Below the pieces are notes generated by a model that had not been told where the DNA came from, made no database searches, and worked only from the letters and a program-made list of their open reading frames with translations. Below, one piece after another: positions 52,700 to 64,000 of a DNA stretch of 64,000 bases. Position numbers and translations under genes: made by a program. Source of the stretch: Rutidosis leptorrhynchoides (taxonomy: Eukaryota > Streptophyta > Magnoliopsida > Asterales > Asteraceae). Every line of letters begins with the position of its first letter. The stretch's first letter is position 1. The stretch covers positions 503,765,001 to 503,829,000 of the forward strand of contig NC_092336.1 of assembly GCF_046630445.1 (NCBI RefSeq). Reading direction: 5' to 3'.

Positions 52700-54470
52700 C
52701 CATTTTAATTTTCAACTTCACTAGCTCTCACCTTCACAAAAGTAATATTTCCAAGTCTCAAACAATGTTAGTCAATTGAGCTTTGTTATTTGTGAAGTGT
52801 CATATACATACGTTTATATCTATATCTATCTATATAGTGTACAATTATACTGTATCGATAAAATGATCTGTGGGTGACTGTGTTTATGTGTATGGCAGAG
52901 TCACAAGGTGATGATATTGATGATTCTTGAACATAGAATGAAACTTTAGTCCAAAGCTTCCTTTCTCTTTCATCAAACTGCTATCTATATGTATGTATGT
53001 ATGTATGTATACGTGTGTGTTTTCATGTGAATTCAGTGTGTGCTTGTGATGAATTTATGGCCCCACAACCATCATCAATGAAAACATAGGTGTCAACTTT
53101 CCTCTTCCAAACTCCATTCCATTTTTCATCACTATTTGGTATTACTTCTTTTTGAAGTTTGTGTTCATTCACAACCACTTTTTTAATCATATTGTACTTC
53201 CAAACTCCATTCTATCTTATTTTTGCTATCTTAACTATATTGAAGCATAAAGTCTGTGTCTTTATGACTATTTCTTTAAGATGTTTGCAAGATTTAGAAA
53301 ATTTCAATTGGGTATTAGTTCTTGAAGAAAAAGATTGAAAATTTGAGATGATCACCTTGAGTCAAGTTTAATATATTAGTGGGTTCTTTTAAGGCTAATA
53401 AAGTTGTGGTGCTTTTTGGGTTTTCAAAATCTTGAAAGGCAAGATTGTTTATCTTCTAAGGTGTTGATGATCACATCCTTAAAGTAATTTGACTGCCAAT
53501 CACATTGATGAAGTGTGGTTTTGCTTTGATGAAATATTATAAGCAATATAAGCAGGCTCTAATGGTTTGAAAATTTAAGGTGAAAGTGACTACAAAGCAT
53601 GTGAATCTTTATTTGAGGCCAATTTGGGTGCAAAGATAAAAAAGTAGGAAAAAGTTTTGATTCCTTGCCAACCAAAGAATTCTTTAGTTTCTTGAACTTT
53701 ACTCTGTTGTAAAGCTTTAGGATTTGAAATTGGAATATATTTATTGGTTTCTATAAGGAGCATTTGCCAATTTCAAAGTTGTGTTTTTTGTTGATATCAT
53801 CAAGGCATCTAAACCTAAGGTACCTTCCTCTGTCTGCATCCTCATTGATCGAAATTTCGCATTCTGTAGATTAATGATTTTCATTATTGTAATTGTATTT
53901 GTCCTGTTCTAACTAAATCAACTTCACTTTCTCCTAATAATATCCATATATGCATGTGCTTATATATACATACTGATATGGTTTATAGTGATTTTTAAGA
54001 CATACTATAATTTAGGGAAAACATTTAGGACTGCTTGAGATCATAAAATGATTTAGCATCGTGCTGTAGTTTGCGTTACTCGTTACACGGTTTATCTCAT
54101 CTAAGAAATTAAGGGATCACAAAATGGGGAATGCAGATCAGAGGAAACAGCTATAAATAAATAAATTGAATCTTAAGTTCTTTAAAACTCTAAGGTATTC
54201 CACTAAAAATTACCATCAACCCATAGATAGTTACCTTCTTTCATATTAGTCTTATCTTATTAATTATAATTTTATAAATTTATATTTTATCTTTTTGTTA
54301 CTCGTATTATTTATCTTTTATTTTATTTTTGAAACAGTTTACTGATACATTAATTATTCCAGTTTAAACTGATATGGTCTTCTTAAGTTTCTTCTAATTT
54401 CATGTACACATTGTATTTATCTTAATCAGGCTAAGTTTCACTACACGGATTGTACAATAATCGTTTCGCT
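52700..54470 (+). promoter_or_regulatory. Promoter and long 5' leader of the TRM gene with a leader intron
   Basis: Clear plant intron signals bound 53820-54429 (CCTAAG/GTACC and TTAATCAG/GC), which places a non-coding first exon upstream, ending at 53819. It probably starts near 52.7-52.9 kb, but no firm start was found. The leader contains several short upstream frames, for example 52886-52930 (MCMAESQGDDIDDS), that could restrain translation. Confidence 0.45.
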
Positions 54471-57400
54471 ATGGCAAAGAGATCAAAAAGACGCCAAGCG
54501 AAACAAAAGAAAGATGAAACAGGTTGTATGTCGGGTTTGATTAGCATGTTTGACTTCCGCCATGGTCGAAGTGCCACTAGAAATCTTCTTACAGATAGAA
54601 GGATCGTAAATAATAATACTGTTGGTAAGCATTTAGATTAGTTTATAAACTAGAACACTGTTTCAGATCATATACGTACACTTTTCTCGTGTCAATACTT
54701 ACAATTCTGCGTTTTTATTTTTGCAGCGTCCGAATATATAAAAGTGGATTCTCTCACAAGTTCAGAAGATAGGCATGTCTGTATTGAGGTGAGGATTTAA
54801 CTTTATGTTTAAAGTGGCAATTTCAACCAAGTTGCATATGAATCAATAAACGTGGTTGTGTTTTATGCTAAACTTTCCAAATAAAGAAAATAGATAACAG
54901 GGGAACGGACCATTGCAGGCTTGCCTCAGTGGTATCCCCAAACCTTTTGTGTGGGGCTTGGGTTTAGGTCATGGGTTCGAGCCTCGCTCTGCCCATCCTA
55001 TTAATCAATCTGCTTGAAATACCAGGGGGTTTTCTCCCGGATCCATTCGAGATTCAAACCCGGTCCGCCTACGGCCCTACCCCTCGGTATGGTTTAAGGA
55101 TTCCCGAAAGCACGTGCGTGCCTAGCATATGATTGCGAAGGTAGTTTTATCCCTCTGGGTGATGCCGACCACTTGCCTTTCAAAAAAAAAAAAATATATA
55201 TATATATAAATAAAGATAACAGGGGAACGGGTAAATTGGGTCGAAAGGGTAGAGTATATTTTATATGCATACAACCTTTTACATCACTATATTTAAAAAT
55301 TTAGATTGTTAGTGTAATAAATGTGTTTGTTTAAGCATATATAACATGACCTACCCATTTTGACAAGTACTATAAAATGACCCGTTTCAATCCAAGCTTG
55401 TTTGACCTAATTGTTTTCGCTTGTAATCAGGACATTACAGAATGTGAGAAGCCTATTCTTGATAATGTTAAGACAAGTGTGATGAAACTTATGGAAGAAG
55501 AAATGGTCGGTGAACAAGATTCGACTAAACATACAAACGGTGACGAGGCCCCAAAAACTGCAAAAAAATCTTCTGATGATCATGTAACCTCCATTAGTCA
55601 ACATGTTTCTTCTCAGAAAACTTCACATTTTAGTGATACTGAATCCCTAATGAAAGAAATATTGCTGATTTATCAGAGAAAAATTGATCATGATCATGAT
55701 CATGATGTTGATGAAGATCAGAATCACACTTTTTCGATTGTCGAAGAGAAACTGACTGCAGCAGTTGAAGCGTTCGTGAATGAAAAGTCAGATGACGAAC
55801 ATTCCAAAGATTTTATTGAGACAGTTCAAATATTAAGCTCTAATAAGGAACTGTTCATGAAACTTCTTCTAGATCAAGCTTCAGAATATCCAAATGAAGA
55901 CCATAAGTCAAGGTCAAAGTCAAAGTCAAAGTCAAACCCGTTAGAGAAAGAGACAGATGATCCAAAACCATACACACCCGTTACTCGTAAACACAAAAAC
56001 TTCTTCAGAAGGAAAAGCAAGTCAGAAGGAAATATACCATTAAGCAGGATCGTCATTTTAAAGCCTAATTCTCCGAATAATAATATTTTTAAAATGGAGG
56101 AGAATGACGTTCACAATGAAAAAACCTCATCCCATTTTTCATTCATGGAAATCAAAAAGCGTCTTAAAAACGCTATGGGAAAAGAGCAACCGAAACGAGG
56201 AGTCAATGAGAAAAAAGTTGACGAAGGAAGTAACGGATGGAGTTCGCCAAATAGAGATCACTTTTATACCGAAAGATTTGCTAAAAGGATAGAACGAGGT
56301 TCAAAGTTAAAAGACTCCGAAATAAAACAAAGCGAAAACGAAGAAAATGGTAATTCTAGTCATCATATATCTAACATTTACATTGAGGCCAAGAAACATT
56401 TATCAGAGATGTTAAGTGGTGGTGATGATGATGATGATGATGATATGATAATGGAGAATTTACCGAAAACTTTAGGAAAGATTCTTTCATATCCACAATA
56501 TGAAAGTCAACCATGTGTGACTAGTGATGATGTTCAAGAGAATTATCACGCGATCAGCGAGACTCAACCATGTGTGGCTAGTGATGATGTTAAAGAGATA
56601 CCGAAAGTTCCTGATGAATGCAGGGGAGCTTCTTCGTCTTCTATGGCGGAAAATACAAGCCCTGAAGGTATTATCTTTCAAGGGTTGCAATTTAGAGACA
56701 TTTCTTGATGTGTATATTCGGTTATGATTTATCTGTCATGGTCAAACAGTAATTTTAAAAAGCGAACTTTGAAAACGGGCGAAATGGGTACAAATTACCC
56801 ACAATGTCTTTTCTAATGCAGAAAACTAGATTTTTCATAATATTTAACATGCTGATTACTTTTTTACAAAAAAGTAGGAATGTTTGGGCAAAAGTCTTTC
56901 GGGATCATCTAATAAGAATTATGTCCGCTTTCGACCCAAATTTGTTACCTGACCCACCCAACTTTCCACCTCAAATATTATCTTTTTATATATGTGAGAA
57001 TGCTGTTACAAAGTATAAAGAACTCATCCCATTGCTACAAATATTATGAATAATGGTGTTAAAATCTGTTTTGACATGCTTTACTTCTGTAGTTGATATC
57101 TTATTTTTTGTTTTTCTTTTTTTATTAATAATTAAGTAGGCATCATAGAAGTTGAGACACCGGAAAACCAAGAAGAAATGGAAGTTTCAGAGGTTTGTAA
57201 TCAACCGTGTAGCTCTCCCGAAAGCCGAGATGATGCTGCGATTATCAATGTATCAAACGAAGAAAGATCTCCTCCTACATGCTTTAAAACGGTAATACAA
57301 CTTACAGACATATGCTGCATCCTAAAACTCTTTACATTCATTAGTTTTTTACATCAGAATTTAGTAGTTACTTAAATATTATTTCTTCTGTTTTCTAGGA

Positions 57401-58385
57401 TATACTTGAAGAAAACGAGTTTTCTTCACCAATGGGGTCTGCAATTGTTAACAAGATTGAAGATGAACTCGAGAGTGATAAAACTGGGAGACCTAGTCCC
57501 GTATCTGTCCTCGACCCACTATTTTCAGACAATGAAATTAGTCCTGCAAGCACAACTTCTCGATGCGGTGAGTGTTAGTGCATTTTATGTAAATCCCCAG
57601 TTCTGTTACTTTGCACGTTATTTCAGTCATTTGTCTATCGAACATTATGGTAAACGTATTATAAATATTGAATGTTTGATTGTGATGTTTAATATTCAAT
57701 CAATTATAATATGATCAAGTCGGTCGACTCCATCTGCATATAGTATATATATGGGTGTCACCAACAATGGTATACTAAGTTGCTAAATTAACCATGTCTA
57801 AACTTTTCAGTCGAATATGCAATTCAACCGCTCCGCATTCAGTTCGAAGATCAAGATATACGTTCAAGAAACTGTATGGAAAATGAAGAATCTGCATTCG
57901 AATACGTTGAAGCCATGCTGCTAGCTTCTGATCTCAACTGGGATGAATTTGAAAACAGGTGGCTTTCTTCAGTTCAAATTATCGATTCATCTTTATTCGA
58001 TGAACTACAAATTTTTTCCAGTCAACCTTCGTATGACCAACGACTCCTGTTCGATTCCACTAACGAAATTCTCAAAGAGTTATGCGATTGTTACATTGAG
58101 TTATTTCTTCGGTTATCATTCACCAAACACAAAATTCAACCTGTTCCAAAAGGAGTGGATCTGATAAACGAGGTATGGGAAAGAATCGAACAATGTCTGA
58201 AAAGTAATTATCCGCTTTCTCTGGATCATCTTGTAAAGAAAGATTTGGAAATTTCAAGAACGTGGATGGACCTTCGGTTTGATTCGAGTGAGCTTCTTTT
58301 TGAGATTGATGAGTCAATCTTCGAAGATATGATAGATGATATCCTCTTGAGTTTACTCATTGAGTGTGTCGATTATGAACGTTAA
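54471..58385 (+). CDS. TON1-recruiting-motif (TRM) family protein with DUF4378 domain
   Basis: Six coding exons fit exactly in phase: 54471-54624, 54727-54788, 55431-56667, 57140-57291, 57399-57567, 57811-58385, giving 782 residues. The start MAKRSKRRQAKQKKDETGCM with SGLISMFDFRHGRS is the N-terminal signature I know from TRM13/14/15-like proteins. VKTSVMKLMEEEM, RPSPVSVLDPLFSDNEISPA and the C-terminal DUF4378 region (FEYVEAMLLASDLNWDEFEN to LLSLLIECVDYER) are further TRM hallmarks. TRM proteins bind microtubules and recruit TON1/PP2A-type complexes that set cortical arrays and cell shape. The middle exon has low-complexity parts (HDHDHDVDED, SKSKSKSNP, DDDDDDD). All splice sites are GT/AG. 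The gene looks intact; which TRM it is cannot be fixed. Confidence 0.88.
54909..55213 (+). mobile_element. SINE in the third intron of the TRM gene (leader intron counted)
   Basis: The 17-bp duplication AGATAACAGGGGAACGG flanks it (54892-54908 and 55214-55230). Inside are GCCTCAGTGGTATCC (A-box-like) and GGTTCGAGCCTCG (B box, near 54974), the RNA polymerase III promoter of a tRNA-derived SINE, then a body of about 200 bp ending in an A run and TATATA (55186-55213). The perfect duplication means a fairly young insertion. It lies in the sense direction within the intron 54789-55430. Confidence 0.9.
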
Positions 58386-59270
58386 TTAGATGACATTAGT
58401 GATCATGTAGAGCTTGATGTGTTTTGAGTGAGTGTGAGTGTGTGTGTTTTTGGTTTTGTTGTTGATATGCAATCTTTTTGGTTATTATTACGTAGTAGTT
58501 GTAGACACAATTACAGTTACAGAACTGTATAAAATGAAAATTCCCACCAAATAATGTTTGAAGTTGGTTTTTAATCATTTAGTTGTAAATTTTTTTTTTT
58601 TTTTTTTTTTTATTATTATTATTATCTGTCTGAAAATTTATTTGCTTAGTATTTTTGACAGTGTCATTGGGTAGTTTTGTTCTTAGTGGATGATTTTTAG
58701 CATAAATGAAACTGTCATCCATTGATATAACTCCAATAGTTGCATTTGATTTGTTGGCTAAAATATGTTTGTTCATTTAAAAGATTCTAACAATTGATGC
58801 ACATCTGAAAACACAACAAATTTGTATCATAGAAAACACCAAATACTAATAATATACATTGTTATTGTTATTGTTATATACCAATTGTAGTTCAGACAAA
58901 TCTAAGTAACGTTCTGTTCTATTTTCAAAGTTTAAGGTGCATTATGAGAAATGCTTAAAAAAACTAGCAAAGAAGCATATTAAAAAAAGATTAGATATTT
59001 GTTCTAATTCAATTTCTTTTTGAATTATTTTTTCTAATGGTTTTTGTTGGAAATATTTTATTTCAGTTTATATTTATATAAGATATAAGATATATAAGAA
59101 TAAGATATAAGATGGTATAGTAGTTTTCTCTATTTATTTAATTTATAAAAAGGTTTTTACCAACCTTGTTGTCTTATATTTCTAGCCAGTGCTTAAGCTT
59201 GTGCATTTATTTGTTTGACCAGCTAACACATTCTTTTGACTACATCAAGCTAACATGTAATGACAAAGGC
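58386..59270. other. TRM 3' end and intergenic sequence
   Basis: The TRM 3' UTR probably ends near 58.6 kb, just before a poly(T) run with ATT units (58590-58625). The rest is AT-rich without genes. Confidence 0.5.
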
Positions 59271-59575
59271 TTAATAACTCTTTGACCCCTTAGTCAAAAT
59301 AAACCAAATATGAAAATGACCAAATTACCCTGCATATAAAGAGCTAAACAGCTCAATCCCAATAAGGATCTTTTGGTAATTTTAAAACAATCATTACTCA
59401 AGCATAATTATTCTCCCTCTGCATTAAACTCCTTTAACCCTCTTAAAGTCAACATAGACCAAATATAAAAATGACCAAACTACCCTCCATTCGAAAAGCT
59501 AAGCCACTCAATACCAAAGGATCTTTTAGTAATATTCTTGAACAATCCATTAATCAAGCATACTCATTCTCCCTA
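59271..59575. repeat. Diverged tandem duplication upstream of MED12
   Basis: Two units of about 150 bp (59271-59421 and 59427-59575) share ACCAAATATRAAAATGACCAAA, CTACCCT or TTACCCT, AAGGATCTTTTRGTAAT and ATTCTCCCT. They lie 150-450 bp upstream of the likely MED12 transcript start. Confidence 0.65.
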
Positions 59576-61284
59576 AGATGAATAATTAACTTGAAACTGT
59601 TCTAAATCACCCCTTCATTTATACAAAAGTTTCAATTTGACCCCCTCTAGTTTGGTCATCGTTATCATCCGGAAAAATAAAAAATAAAAAAATCTAAAAA
59701 AAAATAAAGAAAAGGGTCAAAAGCCCCAATCTCTCTCTCTGTATCTAATAAATCTCTACATACACACGATTCGTCTTTCTGAAATTTCGAATCCCTAATC
59801 TTCTTCTACATTTTTATTCGATTAAACATATTTGTATACATAATTTTACATCTATAATTCAAATCGTACGCTTTACCCTTGTTAATTTCTTGGTTCTTGG
59901 GATTCAAAACCCTAGTTTCACTGACACCCCTTAGAAACCCTAGTTTCAATTTTCGAACTTGTTAACAACTCTGTTTGCATGTTTACAACTTGATTTAGGG
60001 TAATTTCATAAAGCGTTCTGCTTGATTACGAAGGTATGTTTAATTTTGCATTCGTGTTGTTGATTTTTATATGTGTTTTGCTACATAATTGCTTGTTATG
60101 ATTTTGGCCCTTTTTGAGTTTGATTTGGATTTTAGACATTTAAATTAAGCTACTTCTATTGCTATTGTTATACTGTATAAAAGCTAATATTTTAAGTACA
60201 CTCGGAGCTCAATTATATGGTAACCTTCAAACTTTCGAGATTTTATGGATAAAAAATTGAAGATCACAATTATTTAATTGATCAATCAATGCTTTTGTGT
60301 GTGTGTGTGTGTATGTATGTGTGTGTGGCACGCAGTGATTATGTATTTGCACATGTTTTTTGTGCCAAGTAACTGCTGCTAGGCTCTTTTTGTTTCATAT
60401 AATGATAAACCTTGCTTATAACCCTAAGTGGCTAAGTTGAATGTTAGCGCTACAACTCGATGATTTATGCTAAGCAAGTTGTAAACTTGAGCACTGCTGT
60501 GTGGACTGATAGCTCAAAACCTAATGATGATTGAACGTTATGGAAGTGGTTGATCAGTAACCACTGAGGTGGAATTATATTTATTATGGTTTAGCTTTTT
60601 AGCGCCTTAAACTAAAGTTGTAGGTTGTACTATTACCAACTGCATTTTGAGTCTGTATATATTACTGTATGTGTAATTGAGTTATGTTCACAAGTTTCAT
60701 TACAAAGTTTCCATACTTTGGTTAGTTTACATACATCGTATTTAACCTTAAATTTCAGGATGCAGTAATAATTATAATTATTATATTTTAAAAGAATTCA
60801 TACCATGTCTGCTTGATGTTTGAAGAGAAAATCACTTACTAATGCTTTGGAAATACTTTCCTTTATAAACCAATGATTATCTGTATGTTTTCATAATGGA
60901 ACTTGCTCATCCAATCTAAACTATCTGAGGAATTATTATGCATCTGGTTTATCGTAGTGACAAAATGGTACTGAATGATGTTAGATCCAACTGTTGTTAT
61001 TCTGATTTTTGTATGTAATTGGTTATTATTTTTAGTCTTTTTCCCTTATTTGCCAATTCACTCTATATATTCTGAGTTATCCTTTTACGTTTGAGATATC
61101 ACTTGTTCAGCAAATTAATAAATATGGTTCCTTTTACGTTAGTATGTATTACTGTAGGTTTATGTGATTCAGCGAAAATAAGTATTTAGAGATAACTGTT
61201 TGCAGTATCTAACACACTTGTACTAATATGGCACCTTTTAGTTATTCGATGTGGGTTACAGTATGCGGGTCATAGTTTGGAGAA
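59576..61284 (+). promoter_or_regulatory. MED12 promoter and 5' leader with a long leader intron
   Basis: A CT repeat and CTCTCTGTATCTAATAAATC near 59735-59760 fit a transcript start. A leader exon probably ends at 60033 (GATTACGAAG/GTATG). A leader intron of about 1.2 kb follows, and its acceptor is uncertain (TTACAG at 61260 or CATAG at 61275). A GT repeat lies at 60296-60312. Confidence 0.5.
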
Positions 61285-64000
61285 ATGCAACGGTATCATG
61301 CTACCAACTGCACTAGTGCAGTCAATAACAGTGCAGTTGGTGGCTCATTAGGAAGGGATACATCCCGAGCCGAGTCGTCTGCGCTTCCTGCGAATTTTCC
61401 ATTAAACCGGTAAGCATTTCTAATTAGCTGTCATCTTTTACTTATCTGCAACATGCATTCTATAAAATTATCATGTGTACTACAATAACTTTATTCTGCA
61501 TCCTGTTTGACAATATCTTGTGGAAGACTTATTGAAACGACTTAATTTTGTTTTATATTTTAGGCGCTCTTCACAACTTGCACCATACAAATTAAGGTGT
61601 GAGAAAGATGCGTTAAATTCAAGGTAATTCTTTTAGTACCTACCCGAATTTTTTAATTTTGTTTTTAAATTTTAACTTTCTTTTTTTTTTCTTTTCTGCT
61701 GTCAGGCTTCCCCCACCTGACTTTCATCCTCCAACTTTAAATTGCCCCGAGGAAACACTTACGAAGGACTATGTGCTTGCTGGATACCGAGAGACCGTTG
61801 AGGGGCTTGAGGTATGCCTTTAAAACTATTAATAGTCAACTGTTACGGCGGTTCTTATAAATTTGAAATTTCTATTACAGGAGTCGAGAGAGATATCGTT
61901 ATCACAGATTCCTACTTTTACCAAGCCTGTGATCCTTAAGTGCAAGGAGGTATATTTGTCATATTTTTTATGCCATTCAGTTGAAGCGTATTTATTACAT
62001 GATTCTGATCATAGACATCATGATTTTCTGCAGGCAATCAGAAAATATCATCGAGCAATTAATGAATCTCGTGCGCAAAAACGCAAGGTACTATATATAT
62101 TGACAGAGTAATGTAGCTGTTTTTCCATTTATATGTCTGTATGTAATGGTTAGTTAAATGTTCAAGTTTTGTGTGTTACAGGCTGGTCAAGTTTATGGAG
62201 TCCCTTTAACTGGTAGTTTATTGAGTAAGCCTGGTGTTTTTCCCGAACAAAAAGCGAGCGGTGAAGATTTTCGGAAGAAATGGATTGAGGTTTGTCTTCA
62301 TATATTTTTTTCACAGTATTTTAGTATGATATTATTCTGTTGCATATGTTGTAACGTTGTTGGTATATATATTTAACTAATAATTGCTTAAAAAAATACA
62401 TGACTGTTTGACAATTTTAAGCCTTAACCTACAGGGATTGTCTCAACAGCATAAACGTTTGCGGGCTTTAGCTGATCATGTTCCACATGGTTATAGAAGA
62501 AAATCACTTTTTGAAGTTCTTATCAGAAACAACGTACCACTACTTAGAGCTACTTGGTATATCAAAGTAACATATCTTAATCAGGTAAAGATTATTCCTT
62601 TCTTGTTGCCATTTTAGCTTCTTTTTATTTATTTATCAACTCTTCGAATGTAGCTGATCTTGATTTTATATTGCAGGTTCGACCCGGGTCTTCTAGTACA
62701 TTGTCTGGGACACCTGATAAAGCACGATTTTCCCGCTCAGAGCAGTGGACAAAAGATGTTATCGAGTACTTACAATATCTTTTGGATGAATTTTATTTGA
62801 AATCTCACTCTACGATGCATTCTAAGGACCGATCACCCCAGTTTGCATATGGTGGGTCTATTCAGCATAAAAGTGACTCAATGGTGGCTTTCGTTGATGG
62901 TGAGGAGCCATCTTTACAATTTAAATGGTGGTATGTGGTGCGAATCATACAGTGGCATTACGCTGAAGGGTTGCTTCTCCCTTCCTTAATCATTGATTGG
63001 GTTTTGAATCAATTGCAGGTAACTGCTTTTACATTTATTTAATCATGTTATTTGGGTTGGGATTCAGGTCAAAACAAGTACTTTCTTGATACTGGTTAAA
63101 ATGAGTTGAGTTGGGTCGGCCCGAAACACTTTCGTGCAGATCCTTAATTTTTTTATAAGTTAGTTTGCCAGATTCAGAATTTATAAACTACATTATTTTA
63201 ATACTGTAGTATAATGATATCTTAATTTAATTTAAAGATTTAGAAGGTTTATGCTCTTAAAATACACTTTTGGCGACCTTCGACTCATTTAAATTGTTTT
63301 CTCTTTCTTCAATATCTATATTATATATTTGACCCATTTTAGATGTAAAAGAGATTGACTTGATACATTACATTCTTAAGTTAGTTTGCTTAAATTACAC
63401 CTCTACATCTTTATGCAAGTAAAATACCGTATGTGGGACTTGCAGGATAAAGAGTCACTTGGGATATTGCAATTGCTGTTACCTATCATATACGGTGTGA
63501 TAGAAACTATTGTCTTATCTCAAAATTATGTTCGGAACCTTGTGGGCGTAGCTGTTCGTTTTATCCAAGAACCATCTCCTGGTGGTTCAGATCTTGTGGA
63601 TAACTCTAGGCGGGCATACACCATATCAGCCCTAGTCGAAATTCTTCGATATCTAATACTTGCTGTTCCCGATACTTTTGTTGCTTTAAATTGCTTTCCA
63701 CTCCCCTCTTGTGTGGTCTCAAATTCAACAAATGATGGAAGTTTAATAACACGGGTAAGTGGCGAAGGTGGGAAGAAACGGCTCGAGCTTCACGGGGCTT
63801 CCTTGTCCGTTAAATCGGTGGTCTCATCAGTCCAGAAGTGCTCAATGAATCTTGCAAGAGCTGCAAGACCCGGCCAACCGGGTCATAATGTTGCAAAAGC
63901 TGTTAATGAATTAGATAAGGTTTTAATACATGGAGATATTACCGTTGCTTACAAGTGCATGTTTGAAGATTTTAGTGATGAAACAGGTGATAAAAGGTGG
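61285..64000 (+). CDS. MED12: Mediator complex subunit 12 (MED12), N-terminal part, continues past the window
   Basis: Nine coding exons in phase: 61285-61409, 61564-61623, 61706-61811, 61881-61949, 62034-62087, 62182-62289, 62435-62584, 62677-63018 and 63446 onward, giving 523 residues up to the window edge. The protein begins MQRYHATNCTSAVNNSAVGG and has PPPDFHPPTLNCPEETLTKD, YRETVEGLEESREISLSQI, AINESRAQKRKAGQVYGVPL and LFEVLIRNNVPLLRATWYIK. This follows plant MED12 (Arabidopsis CRYPTIC PRECOCIOUS/CENTER CITY), including the Med12 domain. MED12 is part of the nuclear CDK8 kinase module with MED13, cyclin C and CDK8, which controls Mediator use at promoters. Full plant proteins are around 2200 residues, so about a quarter is visible. 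All splice sites are GT/AG and nothing is broken. Confidence 0.95.

Noticed and set aside
58590-58625. Minus-strand retroposon marked by a poly(T) run
   Set aside because: The following sequence has no A or B box, no LINE features and no visible duplication; a simple T/ATT repeat is enough.

Overview
The window is plant nuclear DNA, most likely from the daisy family (Asteraceae). The host genes are plant type: a TON1-recruiting-motif protein and Mediator subunit MED12, both with many short exons and AT-rich introns. Several long terminal repeats resemble Asteraceae elements I know from memory (starts such as TGTGATGACCCGGAAATTTC). The species cannot be named from this alone. Two parts are visible: a repeat-packed block (1 to about 50.6 kb) and a gene block (about 52.7 to 64 kb).

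The left 37.5 kb is a nest of LTR elements. A Ty3/gypsy element on the minus strand (gag-pol at 28851 to 26232, continuing at 823 to 1 and off the window) was split by a Ty1/copia element (829-26226, 5-bp target duplication ATGAC). That copia element was in turn split by an Athila-type Ty3/gypsy element (4621-21831, duplication GTCGC). LTR divergence counted by eye agrees with this order: about 1% for copia and about 0.3% for Athila. The Athila element carries gag-pol, a small zinc-knuckle ORF, and an Athila ORF-1/env-position gene with a predicted intron. To the right lies a plus-strand, largely non-coding LTR element (29425-37488) whose first LTR has lost its upstream part. It carries a fragment resembling poly(A)-binding protein. 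A minus-strand copy of the same LTR type follows (38366-40496), then an LTR-like repeat (40500 to about 42.5 kb).

From 42.5 to 52.7 kb there are microsatellites, a Stowaway-like MITE (just upstream at 37.7 kb), a fold-back element, SINE-like copies, a decayed PIF/Harbinger transposon, a hAT-like MITE inside another repeat, and two short coding-like fragments I could not identify.

The gene block has a six-coding-exon TRM/DUF4378 gene (CDS 54471-58385), with a full SINE in its third intron as counted from the leader exon, and the first nine coding exons of MED12 (61285 to beyond 64000).

The most striking unexplained signal is a pair of self-complementary 16-17-mers (CCATGCGA-n-TCGCATGG). It occurs six times in two LTR families, always 31 or 32 bp centre to centre (about three helical turns). 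In every LTR copy it sits 21-24 bp upstream of a TATA-like box. One pair lies inside the Athila element, just before the predicted first exon of the third gene, and looks like an internal promoter. A third repeat has its own quartet of palindromes (GGACGGCGTCC) at spacings near 20-25-20, twice, plus four hairpin units with a constant loop and stems that change together.
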